Notes under the pieces: model-generated
Database searches by the model: none
The model's input: the letters and a program-made list of their open reading frames with translations, nothing else
Told to the model about the DNA's origin: nothing
NCBI GenBank assembly: GCA_013396755.1
Contig: VWZF01002906.1
Location: 403,414-467,413 of the forward strand
Reading direction: 5' to 3'
Source: Sclerurus mexicanus
Lineage: Eukaryota > Chordata > Aves > Passeriformes > Furnariidae
Length of the DNA: 64,000 nucleotides
Part shown: positions 33,981 to 46,123 of the stretch, in pieces
Position numbering within the stretch: the stretch's first letter is position 1
How the letters are laid out: each line of letters begins with the position of its first letter
Program-made: the position numbers and the translations under genes

Positions 33981-36900
33981 TTCAACAGTGCATACCCTTG
34001 ATCTCCAGTAGCAAAGTGGCAAATTCTTAGGGATAAGTATGTTTCAATCTCTTTTTATTCTCCATGAAAGTGAGTATTTTCCTAGCTTGAGTCCTAAGAA
34101 TACATTTTTTCATGCAATCTACAGAGCTAACATCTTCTCAAGACACTCAGGATATTTTTTGAGCTCTTCCCCAACTCTTCAGCTACATCCTATACAGTGA
34201 CTGAAATGTTTCTTTCTCAATATTGTCACTTTGCTGCTGTTCACAGGATGGAGTGTCTGAGCAATAATTGAATTATGGGTAAGGCTATAAACCAACCACA
34301 CTCTTGATCCTGCTAGTTTGAACCATCCATAACTTGTTGCTTTTCTTTCAAAATAGAATTTTGGTGGACCTTTAGGGAGCAGAGGTAACCAAGCAGATTA
34401 AAAGCAGTTACAAGCTGGTTTTACCCTTTTTATTTACAGATTCACTCCTTTGACTTTTAAATCTGATAGGGAAGCACAACCACTGCTGCAAATACATAGG
34501 GCAGGAGGTGTTGCTTACATTAATAATAATGGTTAACTAGTACAGGAAACCCATTACAGATAATTGTTTTGCAGCTTATTTATCACAAGAACAAGACTGA
34601 TGGAACAGATGTGATTATAAAGGATGAGTTCAACATTTTCAATAGGTTCCAATTATTAATTTACCAGTCAATCCACTTGTACTGCTTTTTGGCATGTTGA
34701 CAAGCAACTGAAATTAGAGAATCAAGTTTACTAAGGAATGATCACAGAGAAAGAGAAGGTGAAATACAATGGCAGTGGGAGAAGAAATATTGCAGTAAAA
34801 CATTCGTGTCAAAACCTGAGAGTTAGTGAGCATGAGCCTCCTAAGCTGTCATATAAACAGAAAAAATTACTTATAATGAGGTTATTAAATACTAAAGCAA
34901 GTAGATTTTTAAGTAAGAAGGTTATGTATGGCTGTCCCATATTGCCCTTGAGGATCTCTAAAACAACTAGCCACAGGATCTTCAGTTTTGAGAACGACAT
35001 ACAATTCTCTATGACTGCCAAAATAAGCTGAGAATGGCACTGAATATGTTAATAGCAACCACCAACAGGCCTGCTATTAGTCTGGCCATTATAACAGGTG
35101 GCTGTAGTTAGCAAGGGATATTAACACAGGGTTTTTCTGTACTTCACCATATGGTTTCCATTAATTTAGTACATACAAAAGAGGGAAGATATTTGTCAGT
35201 AAGCAAATCTTTCTCCTTAAGCACCTTGCTCAAACCCCAGGCACCTGTGAGATAATTTTGCTGAATAAAACATTATGGCCCACATAGTTTTCCATGTAAT
35301 AATCCATAATGGATATTTTAACAAATCTATGGCAGCCTCCTCAGGTTGACACAGTGATGCATGCCATTAATTAGAGAGAACTCACAGTGCAGTAGATGGC
35401 AGTAATAGTCATACCATATCAAATCCAACAGTATATAACAGAGCCACAGCTGATCTTTGACAGTTCAGAGGACACAAAAATAGAGTCTAGCACTATGAAA
35501 TTCTGTCGTCTGTTGCTAAACTGCACACAGTGATCTGATTCCATGCTGTTGTATTGTGTCTAAACAAAACCATTTGAGCTAAAGGAGGTGCTCCCCGATT
35601 TTGCCATAGCAAATACACCTGTAATGGTCTGGCTGGAAAAGAATGATTGAGGAAAAAGAAGATTAAAGTGCTATAAAATTACAAATAGCATAAAGAAGAT
35701 GAAGAGAAGTGAAGCACTAATCACTGTCCCCACAATGCAGAAGGAAGGGAACATCACATGAAGTGATGAGGCAGCAGGTTGCAAATGAAGAAAAGGAGTA
35801 TTTTTTCCTACTGTGCTTAAGTGTTTCATGGAAACTCATTGTCAAAGGTATTGTGGATTCCAAACACTTAGATGAATTTAAATAGCAGTAAGACAATTTC
35901 AGGAAAGAAGAAACCATTGAGATTTCTTATAAACTAATATATTCTTAAAGTGCATACTATGGGCAATGTGGAATCAGAAGAATTATTGTTGGTTTTCCTC
36001 TCTTTTGCTAGCTACTCAGGTAGGCTTTTTTGGCTAGATTGTCTCATCCTTAATGGTGTTTCCTACACTCCAGAGCTGTGCAAATAAATATACATATAAG
36101 TCAGTACCTTTACAGTGTGCATCAGTCTGCTCTCTTGCACAGTTTAAGTTTTTGTAATGACTTCCTTATAAGAAGGTTGTGGGTTTGTTGGTAATATTGT
36201 CAAGGAAATATGTAAATTAAACTTCTTTTGGATTAGGACCAATTAAACGTAAGCTTCAGATACTGCATTAAAAGAAGAGTCTTTTAGGAGGGAATACACA
36301 GAGTTAATATACTGGAATTTGGATTGGACTTAGATTGTTCATAACCATAAATAGTGCTATAGAAATCACTGCCATCATCAATTTTCAAGTGTGATAGACT
36401 TGCTGCAGTAATATCAAGTTAAGTGCACTCTGGCTTTGGCACACTTAGCTTTTTCCAAGAAATATAAAACTCTAAACTTATTTATTAAAAAGTTTTATCT
36501 TATATACATATAACATGAATAAAAATCACCACCATGTCAACAAGAGCTTGTGTAAGAGCCTTTGAAGGATTTTATCTTTGCTGACGTGTCTGTCTAGCCT
36601 TAATATAGTATTATTTGCTATAAATATTCACCTGGATGGAAACAAATGCTGAACTGCTTTGCAACTATTTGTTCCAAGGTCAAATTCGTTTACCTGAGTA
36701 ATTCAAAAGACGTATGGAAAAAGGTGTGCCTCTTTATTAAAAGTCTAGCTTATTTCAATGGTAGCAATAGGTCATGGAATCCACCTATCTATTGCAAAAC
36801 AACCCAGACTAAGGTTTTAAAATCACACAGAATCTTCATGTTGCACACATGAAAAAAGAAGACATTAATATGAAAAGAACAAAGGGGCATTCAAATTAAG

Positions 36901-39900
36901 AAGACAATGCCTCAATAAAGTCAATAGAATATTGGCTTGATAAAAATTATGTGTTTTTAGTGGGAAAACGAATCCCATTGACTCCAAAATTTTAATTGCT
37001 TCTATATTATGACCATGTTAAATATTAGCAAAATAGTTTTTAACACTTCCATTTTGCACTTCAGTATCTTTCCTGTACTTAGAGCAAGAAGAGTTAGAAC
37101 AATCCCTTGGATGAGGGTTGGTGCCTGTCACAGTTTGTTGTATTTTGATTGTTCGCGGTGTAGAAGAGTCGTCAGTAAACAACAGACTTTGACAACAGTT
37201 GGCATTAGGCCTGTTTTGCTATTCTATCAAAGATTTAGCATGCTAGTCAATATGAGATGATAAATGGTTGCTTAAAATTGATCATAATTCATTAAAGGTT
37301 GATCATGATGCTGAACTCCAGTAATGAATTTCAGTTGATGCCAAGTATTTTTGGCTCTACTTTCACATACCATTATTTTGAATGTCCTGAGAACATTCAT
37401 CAGAATGACAGCTGTTTCTTTGTTAATATATAGAATAATAGATGAGAGCAAAATAATTCTCTTGAAGGGTTGTGATGACATCACACTTCCAAAAAATACA
37501 CAGAGCTCATATGATTTATTATATTAGGAGGATCCAGATGTAGTTATTTTCATGTTTCCTTTTTTACTGAAGCCTATTCATTTATTTAAATAATATATGG
37601 AACTGTGACTTTGAGATTTTCACAGAGGCATGGCAGAAATCTCTGCCTTGTCTTAACATGCAACTAATTATGGATGTAAGCAAATCCAGGGAGGTATGGG
37701 GAGGATTTTTGTAAAGACTCCAGAATTATTTGTGTGCATTGACAGTAGCAGTACATTATATGACTGCATAAGAAGTACAATAGTATTTTTTCCCACAGTA
37801 TTGCTTGATGTACAACTCAAATCACTTTCCTCTCTGTAATGCATTTGTCTAATGTGATTTTGTTGGAGTTTATGATGTCTGTTTTCTCCTGACCTTAATG
37901 AAGAAGACAATGAATTATGTGCTGTTTGTAGCATGGCTCCATTCTAATAACTCCAACAGTATTTAGAGGAAAAGTCCTTATGATACAAATACAGCTGTTT
38001 TCTTCATGCTTTCACCCTTTTTCTCAACCCTTGCACTTTCCAGTGGCAGAAAAAAGTTGTCTTTATATTGCTAATTTCATCTCTAAATTTTCCATGTGTG
38101 TTTTTCCCCCGTCTTCACACACACAACTTAATTTACTTTGAGAGAATAAACTCAAAGAGAAAGTAAAATTGTTGAGCTTTAAGGTCTTAAAGAACAGAAA
38201 GGCTTTCTGTTACCTCATAAAAGTGAGGTCAAATTCCTTCCCTCCTAATTTGAAAAAATTTCCAGTGCAGGTTCAAGGTGATGTTAGAAGACCATGTGAA
38301 GATCACAGAGTTCTGTAGATCCTACATCTTATTTCATGAAAGTTTATTTACCCAAATAAGATAGAGAAAACTGCAGAAGCTGCATGTTTGTCCCCACACT
38401 GTTAGAATAACTTAAAAATGTCACCAGACCTAGTTACACATAAAGTCTGTAAGGTCCATTCCCACAAAGATGTTGAGATATTTCACTGCCAAAAGTTTTA
38501 CCTAGTTTTCCTACTGAAACCATTGCACCTTGAGTATCCTTTACCACATGTGTTACTTGTGGGTTTGTTTTCCTTTGAGTTCCAGCAAAAATACATTTGT
38601 GGGTCTGGGCTTAGTCTCATTTTCAGAGAGAGACTTGGTGATGTGAGAGCTGGCTTAACAAGCAGGCTAGATTTTCAAATACATTCAGATAGCTACACGT
38701 ACAGCTATATAGATGTTCCCTCTTCTTAAAGGTGTTATGGAGGGTGTATGCCTATCTCATGATCACATTTTTGGAAATCCTTCTTTATCTGTAACCAACT
38801 AGACTTTGTTCTTAATTTTACCCTTGATCAGCTCTTGAAAAAGTTGTGAAAAATCATCCCAGTAGTTTCTGTATCAAATAAAGTTTGTCAAAACACAAAC
38901 CACAAGCCCAGCCTCAAGACCTGCAACAATAATTTGCCTCAGTAATCACCTTTAATTATTTACAACGTGATGAATCTAGCAAAAAATGCCACAATTAGAC
39001 AAAGGAATTTATCTTAGATTTACAAAGAAATACAGTAAAAAAGTCACAGGAGTGAAAAAAAACTAAAATTCTGGTTCTGTTTACAGAAAATGAGTTAGAA
39101 ACACATGTGATACTTTATGTCATACACCATGTATCTGGATGAGTTTAAACAACATGATGCCAAAGTTCTTTGAAAGCCAAATATATTTGTCTTCAATGGA
39201 ATAATAATATTTTTCTAATTAATTAATTAATGTTTTACATTAAAAGAAAATATTCATATAATCAAGGAGAGAAACTGTGAAAAAGCATTAAGATGTCATT
39301 AGAAATCTGAAAGTACACTTATCTTCATTTCTACTCATGGACATAAAAATTAAGTTTTAATTTATTACTACACAAATAAAGAAAATTAACCCACTGATAT
39401 ATTCAATTAAGGTATCATTCCTTGTTCTATAATGAATACAAATTAGACTAGTGCTCCTTTAAAAGGCATAAATGGCTGAACTAGGTTTTCCCTCCACCAT
39501 CTTGAGAAAGCAAGCCTAGTTGTCCCTGAATTTTGAATTTTCTTCACACTGCTATCAAACAAATCAAGTAAAAAGCAAAAATTTCACAGGAAAACTAAAA
39601 CTGAACAAAAAATTAATAAAAATGCAATTCCAATCAGATAAAAAAAGCTCTACTCTATAAGTTAAACAGTTAGAGCCCATCTAATTAAAGCAAAGTACAA
39701 CTTGTCTCTTTTGAAGTTTTGTCACCCACTTTGGTACAACCAGGATTTTGTGAGCTCTTTAAAAACAGAAATATATACCCTCTTTTTGGAGACATCAAAA
39801 AGAAAAATCTCTGTAAGTCTGAAAAAGCAGACTCTCTAGGTTGCCAATCTAAAATAGTTAAATTTAACAACTGACCAGAAGGATCTGTCATGCCATTTCA

Positions 39901-40085
39901 ACCCACCTTATTGTAACTAATCTTGTTATGTTTCTGTGATAAGCTTTAAAAAAATAAATTTCACTTGTTAAAGTTACATTATAACATCAAGATATCAGGT
40001 AATGGTATATTCTAAGACAGGGCTGTTCTATTATGGAAATGCAGTGCAAGACATTGCATAAAATAATATTCTATTTCAAAAGAAA
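33981..40085. other. AT-rich non-coding stretch
   Basis: No gene was recognised. It includes stretches of more balanced composition with homeodomain-type TAATTA cores (for example 35340-35470) that could be conserved regulatory DNA, and a CA tract at 38116-38125. Plus-strand frames of 97 codons (34738-35031) and 103 codons (38418-38729) have no recognisable domain. Confidence 0.45.
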
Positions 40086-40088
40086 AAG

Positions 40089-40590
40089 TGTGAAAAATGC
40101 TCACACCAATAAAATTCAAAAGGAGACAAAGTCGTGGAAGCAAAACTAAACTTTTTATTTAACAAATTCAGCTGAATTGGTGTGTCCCTCTGGCCTAGGA
40201 GACAGACACAGGTCAGCAAGAACCAGAGGTTTTTATACCCTGTCCTGGCTGGGGGTCCCTGCTTCCGTTCCTGTTGGCTAGTACTAGAAGCTCACAGCCT
40301 GGCCCGATCTGCCTACCTGCCCAAGACCCCCACCCCTTCAAAAAGGCACAAAAAAGAGGTTCAAACCACCTTTTTTTAAGTCCAACCATTAGAAACCGAA
40401 CTGCCACCCTCCTCCCTGGCAATTCCTTTGGCTTCAGCAAAACTCTATTTCCAACAAAAGGTAGTTATGACAAAGCATTGGCTGGACTATAGGAAGCTAT
40501 GTTTTTTGGTGCCACCTAAGGGAGACACGTCACCATAGGTATCAAAACAAAAAAAATGGAAAAAACCCAGAAGAGGTTGATATACCACCC
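40089..40590 (-). mobile_element. Endogenous retrovirus LTR-like block (minus strand)
   Basis: GC-richer DNA with promoter landmarks on the minus strand. A TATA box reads GGGTATAAAAACC (about 40228-40240). About 75 bp further on the minus strand an AATAAA polyadenylation signal lies at 40154-40159, consistent with an R region between them. The minus-strand upstream part is C/G-rich with a GGGGTGGGGGTCTTGGGC-type stretch. The ends are not firm: TG/CA pairs exist, but no matched terminal repeats or target duplication were convincing. Open frames of 65-75 codons on both strands across it are not taken as genes. Confidence 0.5.
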
Positions 40591-40599
40591 TTCTGCAGG

Positions 40600-41108
40600 A
40601 TGAGTTGGAATCATCCATGAAGTTTGCTTAGCAGCCATGTGTTCACTTTACATGAGAATAGCTTTCTTGCTAGTCAAGAGGTGAAGAAGGAGACTGCTTT
40701 AGCCCCTCGCCTCTGGGATGATAAACCCTTGTATTGAGCAGCTCCCAGGAGGTGAGAAGTGACATGTCCTAGAAGCATTTGGGTCTCTAATAACTCTGAT
40801 CTCTCTTGTACTTCTGTTACAGCTCCTTCACGTAATTTTATCAGGTAAACTATGTCATCTGCAGTCACTTGCTCTTGTTATAGCCCAAGGACTTATATTT
40901 AGTCACTAACTGGGCCTGGGATTTCCTCTGTGGAATGACAGCAGTCTCTGCAAAGAGGCATCACTCCCTTCTTCCAACGCTCACGGGTCCCACTGCTCCT
41001 CTCCCTCCTGCATACCAAGCCAGCCTGTGCACAATTACGTAGTCAGAGACTTCTCTCCTATTCACAGCTATGACAGCTGATTTGGGGATACTCCCCCTTT
41101 GCCCCCCC
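40600..41108 (-). mobile_element. Possible ERV internal remnant
   Basis: This lies between two LTR-like blocks in the same orientation, downstream of a primer-binding-site-like sequence. A minus-strand frame of 64 codons (40674-40868) has a non-random look (ELLETQMLLGHVTSHLLGAA), but I cannot assign it to gag, pro, pol or env. The flanking LTRs are not homologous to each other, so this is not one intact provirus; a nested or heavily deleted insertion is more likely. Confidence 0.3.
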
Positions 41109-41126
41109 CCACCCACACGGTCTCCA
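41109..41126 (-). other. Putative tRNA primer-binding site
   Basis: On the minus strand, three bases after the CA end of the neighbouring LTR (41130), lies TGGAGACCGTGTGGGTGG. TGG at this spacing is the hallmark of the retroviral primer-binding site, the complement of a tRNA 3' CCA. The rest does not match a tRNA end that I recognise, so the primer is not assigned. Confidence 0.35.
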
Positions 41127-41129
41127 AGA

Positions 41130-41560
41130 TGTCCCGTGGGAGAGACACACAGAGACCACCGGAGAGGGTGCAGAGAGATAGAGTTTATTCACATGGTCAG
41201 GGGTAGTTAATGGTTTTACAACCAATGGGGAAAGGGCCAATAAGGGGATTTCACATAGCCTTCCAAGGATGAATTCTTGCATACTAAGTTAGGGAGATAA
41301 GAATTCTCTCAAGGGGTTTTGGGAAGAAGAAAGGTGATTCAGGTCAAAAGGACAGGGAATCCATTTTACAATACAGTGAAAACTTCAGTTAAGGCTTTTT
41401 GCTGGCTTCTTCATTTTCTTCACAAATCCATTTCTGGCATGACTTCTTCCATTCCTGATACTGTAAGTCCGTTCCCACACACAGCCATAAAGGAGGACAG
41501 GAATGGTTTCATATCTGATATTGAGTTTTCTATTGTATAGGCGTTTGATTGTTTAACTGC
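41130..41560 (-). mobile_element. Endogenous retrovirus LTR (minus strand)
   Basis: Reading on the minus strand, CCAAT-like elements (CCCATTGGTTG and CTTATTGGCCC, about 41215-41245) are followed by an AATAAA polyadenylation signal (41184-41189). A U5-like pyrimidine-rich segment then leads to the 3' end CCCACGGGACA (41130-41140). The next bases fit a primer-binding site, making this a 5' LTR of an element that would extend toward lower coordinates. The upstream limit is uncertain, somewhere between about 41480 and 41560. It is unrelated in sequence to the LTR at 40.1-40.6 kb. Confidence 0.5.
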
Positions 41561-44500
41561 AAAATTTTAATCCTCTTGATCCTGTCCTTTGTAAGAGGCC
41601 CAAGAGGAGACACATTTTTCTGATTACAGAAGGCAATCACTGAAGGTGAAATCCATGGCCTTGTTGAAATCAATGGCAAATTTCCATCAGCTGACTTGTT
41701 CATTCTCTTAATCCTCCTTTAATCCTCTGTAGGACCAGATCAAATGCAATCCTTTGAATTGTACCCAGAAAAGAAGAGGAAGTTAGTGCAAATATTGGAG
41801 TACCGAGTAATGTATTCCTTCTCACTCCTTCCACCTGGCAAGTGAACAGCCACCATCTTAGTGTTTTGCAGATGCAGCTTTAGACTTTAAGTGTTGCCTT
41901 CTTCAAAACACATTGCAATGTTCTAAATTCCAAGTCAAAAAGGTCTGGTTCATTGGCAAATTATCCTGAAAAGAGAAAAGCATGCATCATTTTATCATAA
42001 AAGTAAATTTCGACAAGGCAAAGAACAGCTTACTTTGTCACTGTAAGCTCCAACTCTATGCAAGGCATACTGAAAATTATATTCTCTGGCTTTGAGGACA
42101 AAGAAAACACCAAAAAAAATGGGACAAATAAAACTTTCTTTACATATTTCCCTGGTGTCACTAACTTCACTTTTCTCTTGTTTGTGCATTAACCACCTTT
42201 CAGTAAATCACAGTCTGAACTGCAGTTGGTCACTGAGGAAAAATGCTCAGCTTGAGAAGATATGAATTCAAAACTTGGTGTCACCTGATGGTATATGTTG
42301 CTACAACCCAAGCCACATGTCTGTGCCTTCTGCAACTACTCATAAAATTAAAAAGCAAGGAATGAACAAGGTTTGCAGGAAACTTGCTACCAACTGAAAC
42401 ACAACGCAAATCTGATTTGAATTATATGGATTCTACAAGGCTGCACGCAATTTGATGTAGCAATGTTTCTATAATTTGGCTAAATATGCACCACAGCAGG
42501 CTGAGAATTCTATGAAAAATTAAATGCACCTTTCTCATCTATCTTGCAATATCTGATACACTTCTGTGGTAATTACAGCTGACAATTTCACATTTAAATC
42601 ATAGTACAGGAGCTGTGATTTGTGGCATTACCTCAGAATAAGTGACACCATGGTTTAGTGCTATGGATTGATCCCCAAAATACTATAGCTCTCTTGATTT
42701 TAGGGTTTTCTCTTTTGTATTTTTCAAAATTTTTATATAATTCATATTTAAATAATAAATATCATAAGTGCCTTCCCATAGCCTTGAAACTATAAGCTAC
42801 ACTGCCTAAACAATGATGCTTTTCTGAAAGAGTACAGATAACAAAGGTGTTGTTTTCAATAGCTTTCCTCCCATTCCCCCAGAGTAGGAAGTCATTAAAA
42901 AATGTGCTTGTTCCTTTACTTCATATTTATTCTGGCCGTATTATAAATATTTAATTTGTTAGCTAGTGTCTTCTTGTGCCAATATTTGGGGTTGGAGCAA
43001 TATTTAGAAAATCACCTCTCATTATATGTGGACTGTGGTTGGCTCTGCAGTTACTGACAACTGAGATCAGAAGCAGAATTCACCAAGAGGTAAGGTGAAA
43101 AGTCATGCAGCATCCTCCTGGACCTCACTGTTCAAACTTTAATCAACTCTCAGAGAAATAAATAATAAGGCAAGAGTTGGCTGAGATTTAAATTTGACAA
43201 GGGAGATTTGAATGACAAGGTACTGAAACTTGAATGCCACGGGGTTAGCAAAATGTCAGATTCCACCCTGGTATCACTCCATCAAACAGCCATCTGTCCT
43301 TTCCAGTTCAAGCCTTGCAAGTTAAAATAGATCTGAACTGAAATATCACAAAGGTTAAGGCTAACCAAATTGGAGCTACTTTATTCCAGGCGAAGATATT
43401 AAATGCTTGGTTTCCTACTGTATGGTTGTGTTGACTCTAGCAATAAAGTGAAGTGCACTGATTTCAGAAGAGTTTGATTCATCCGACTTTTGTTAGCACT
43501 CCTGAATCATATTGGTATACTTCACTACCCATTTTAATTTCTAGCTTTTTAACTTTGAAATTACCCCTTTCAACATTTCAGGGTGACCAGGGATATATGT
43601 AAATCAATTCTGATTTCTGTAGAAGAATTAATTTTTGGACAAAAAACATCAGTAATTTTTCAGCAGCAAGGAAACAGAGTGTAAAGTTATCAATACTGAG
43701 TGAATATTTAAATTTTTGTTTCATCTGTTAAATTTCAAAATCTGCTCAGAGCAAAGTAGGAGTTCTATTTTTTTTTCTTTTCCCTGAACCTCTCCAAAGG
43801 ACTACTTTGCATTTTAAAAAAAAAGTGAGGAAATAAAACACTGAGAAAAATTTTGTCCCTTTAAAGGATTGGCTTACAAAGGGCTACCTCTGGCTTTCAC
43901 TTCACCTCACTGACATTAGCTTTCAGGCTGTGTGGAAAAGTGAGTGCTTTGCTACTTTTATACTGACTTTAGCCATTTTGTATTTGAGCACTATGCATGC
44001 AAGGTAGAGGAGATACAAGACCCTGCCTTGCATAGTACTCTACTGAGCTACATCTCGTCCCTTTCATATGCAAGTAACCAATAAAAATCAGTGGAGTTAT
44101 GTTGCTATAAAACAGACATACTGATGAAGAAATCTGACCCTGTGAGTTGTGATCCCAGTGTAACAGGAACAGACAGCTCATTTCTTAACCAGGACTTCTC
44201 ACTGAATGCTAACTGCACATGCTTTTCAAAACTTTTCAGACTTCTAAAGTGAGAATGCATTGTGCATATCAACAAGTAGTAGTCACATAATTTTAAAATA
44301 AAATATTTCCTACACTTTGAGATTAGCAAAATTCAGAGATGATCTAAAACGAAAGTCACATTTTTTTCCTGTTGCTCATACTCTGCCTCTTATAAGCAGA
44401 CATCAGTGGGGGGTTGGAAACTCATTTCTAGGGCCACAGGAGATGAGAGAGTGAAGAGGAGGTGAACAGGACATGGTCGCTCAGTTTGAAGTAATGTGGT

Positions 44501-45545
44501 TCTATGATGAAAGCACTGCCTTTGGGCTCTGCATGCATGTAAAGATGTTTTGGGTTCAAGTGCAAAATTTGACCCTGATTGCAGAATACTAAAGTTATAT
44601 CCAAAAGGCGGGGCCTGATAACTCTTTTTCAATGGCCAAGTTCAGATGATTACATTGCCTACCTGCTGGAGGTAGACTGACCCGATCTCCTGTGTGCCCT
44701 GGTATCTGCAGTGGGGAAGCCTGGATGCAGAAGAGAGCTGCACTATGCACTCAAGTGAAACCATATCCAGAGTAAAGGTGACCACAGTCTTGGGCTATGC
44801 CCAAAAGTGCCCCCTCCACCATTCTGGACTAAATATTTTTTGGCAGAATTAGGTCTTCCCTTTCTAATTACAAACAACTACTAGCCAGAAGTGTATTTTA
44901 ACCCCACTAATCTGAAGAAAACTTGGATAGTCATATAAGTAAATTGTTTTCCTGTCGAAATACAGCACAACTTCCTATGGAGTGTTTTCTTGAGTGATGT
45001 TTTTGATTTTCTGGTCTTGTTTCTATTTAACACCCAAAACAAGTACATGATAAGAGTGATGCTGCTGGAGATATAGTGCTCCTGGCACACTGACTCTCTT
45101 GACAAGTGCACATGACTTTTTATGGTTCAAGGTAATAAGAAGGTGTAGAAGGTGAATGTAAGAAGAGTTTTATAGAAGTTTTACCTTCTGTTAGGATGTG
45201 ACTCCAAATCTGTTAAGCTTTCTGTTAATGTCTTTACATCTGGAAATGATCAGCTTCTACAAATTTCAGTTTACATGTGTTTTCTTCTTGATGTTTAACT
45301 GTGTGACTGAAAAGGGGGATGAAAAGGCAAAAAGGCTTAGAAAATTATTTTGCTTTTGTATTTAAAGTGCAATAATACTATAGAATATGGTAAACTTATT
45401 TACTAAGGAAATTATTATATATTAGGATAACAGTATTATGAAGTAGAAACTATCAAAACACATTACAGTGTTCATAATAGTAGAACATAGAGAAGTCTCC
45501 AGCTTACCAATCTTTGTGAAGTCGCTCTCTTCTCCCCTCTTCTTC
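41561..45545. other. Mostly AT-rich non-coding stretch
   Basis: No gene was recognised. Patches of more balanced base composition (44390-44640 and 44640-44830) may be old repeats. The first has a weak tRNA-like internal promoter pattern, noted under findings. Confidence 0.45.
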
Positions 45546-45550
45546 TCTAT

Positions 45551-46123
45551 GGAAAAATTCTGTGGCTCACCTGACACACTGTGAGAGACTGGATTCGAAT
45601 CGCACTGAATTATATATTCATATGGGTCGGAGCTAACTCACTGTGAGACTGTGTGTAGGGGAAAGGCTGGGCCTGAGCCTGCAGGGACATTACAAGCCCT
45701 GCTGAGAGCACACGGGCTGCAGCCACATGGCCATGGAGCCACATGGCTGGGATGGCAGCCAAGGCCTGCCTAGTAGTCCACCCACACCACACACCCAGGA
45801 GCCTCTGATTAGTTGTGGCACTCCTCATTTTGGATAACGGGACATTGAGTGGTCAGTGAACCAAATGTCCTGCCTGGAAGGAGTGACCACAGTGACCAAA
45901 GTCTATAAGGAGGCTCCATCAGGTCCTGGGTGTGGCCTCCTAAAGCCATCAACATGTGACCTTCTAGGTGGTAACTGTGTTTTTTCTCTCTTTCTTCTTC
46001 TTCTCTTAATCTCTCTCTTCCTTTGTTCTTTTCTTCCTCCTGTGGGTAACTTAAACACTTATTTTCTGTAACTTGTGCATACCTCACTTAAGTGGCATGG
46101 AGTTTGTGTTTGCTGGGTGTAAC
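45551..46123 (+). mobile_element. Endogenous retrovirus LTR-like block (plus strand)
   Basis: A GC-richer block of about 570 bp contrasts with its flanks. It has a TATA-like TCTATAAGGAGG (45902-45913) followed by a pyrimidine-rich U5-like stretch. It ends GGGTGTAACA near 46123, the kind of CA end seen in LTRs; a TGTG start is plausible near 45551. It contains the palindrome GATTCGAATC (45592-45601). No target duplication or matched terminal repeat was found, so limits are approximate. Open frames on both strands within it (45610-45828, 45809-46087, 45856-46071) are not supported as genes. Confidence 0.45.

Noticed and set aside
40003..40588. TGGTATAT / ATATACCA pair as terminal repeats of the 40 kb LTR
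   Set aside because: The outer segment is ordinary AT-rich DNA and no target-site duplication matches; probably chance.
43052..43089. Microexon candidate with GAG|GTAAGG donor
   Set aside because: The upstream region lacks a pyrimidine tract and the 38-bp block has no supporting evidence.
45809..46087. Glutamate/arginine-rich minus-strand frame
   Set aside because: It is antisense to a pyrimidine-rich tract in an LTR-like block.
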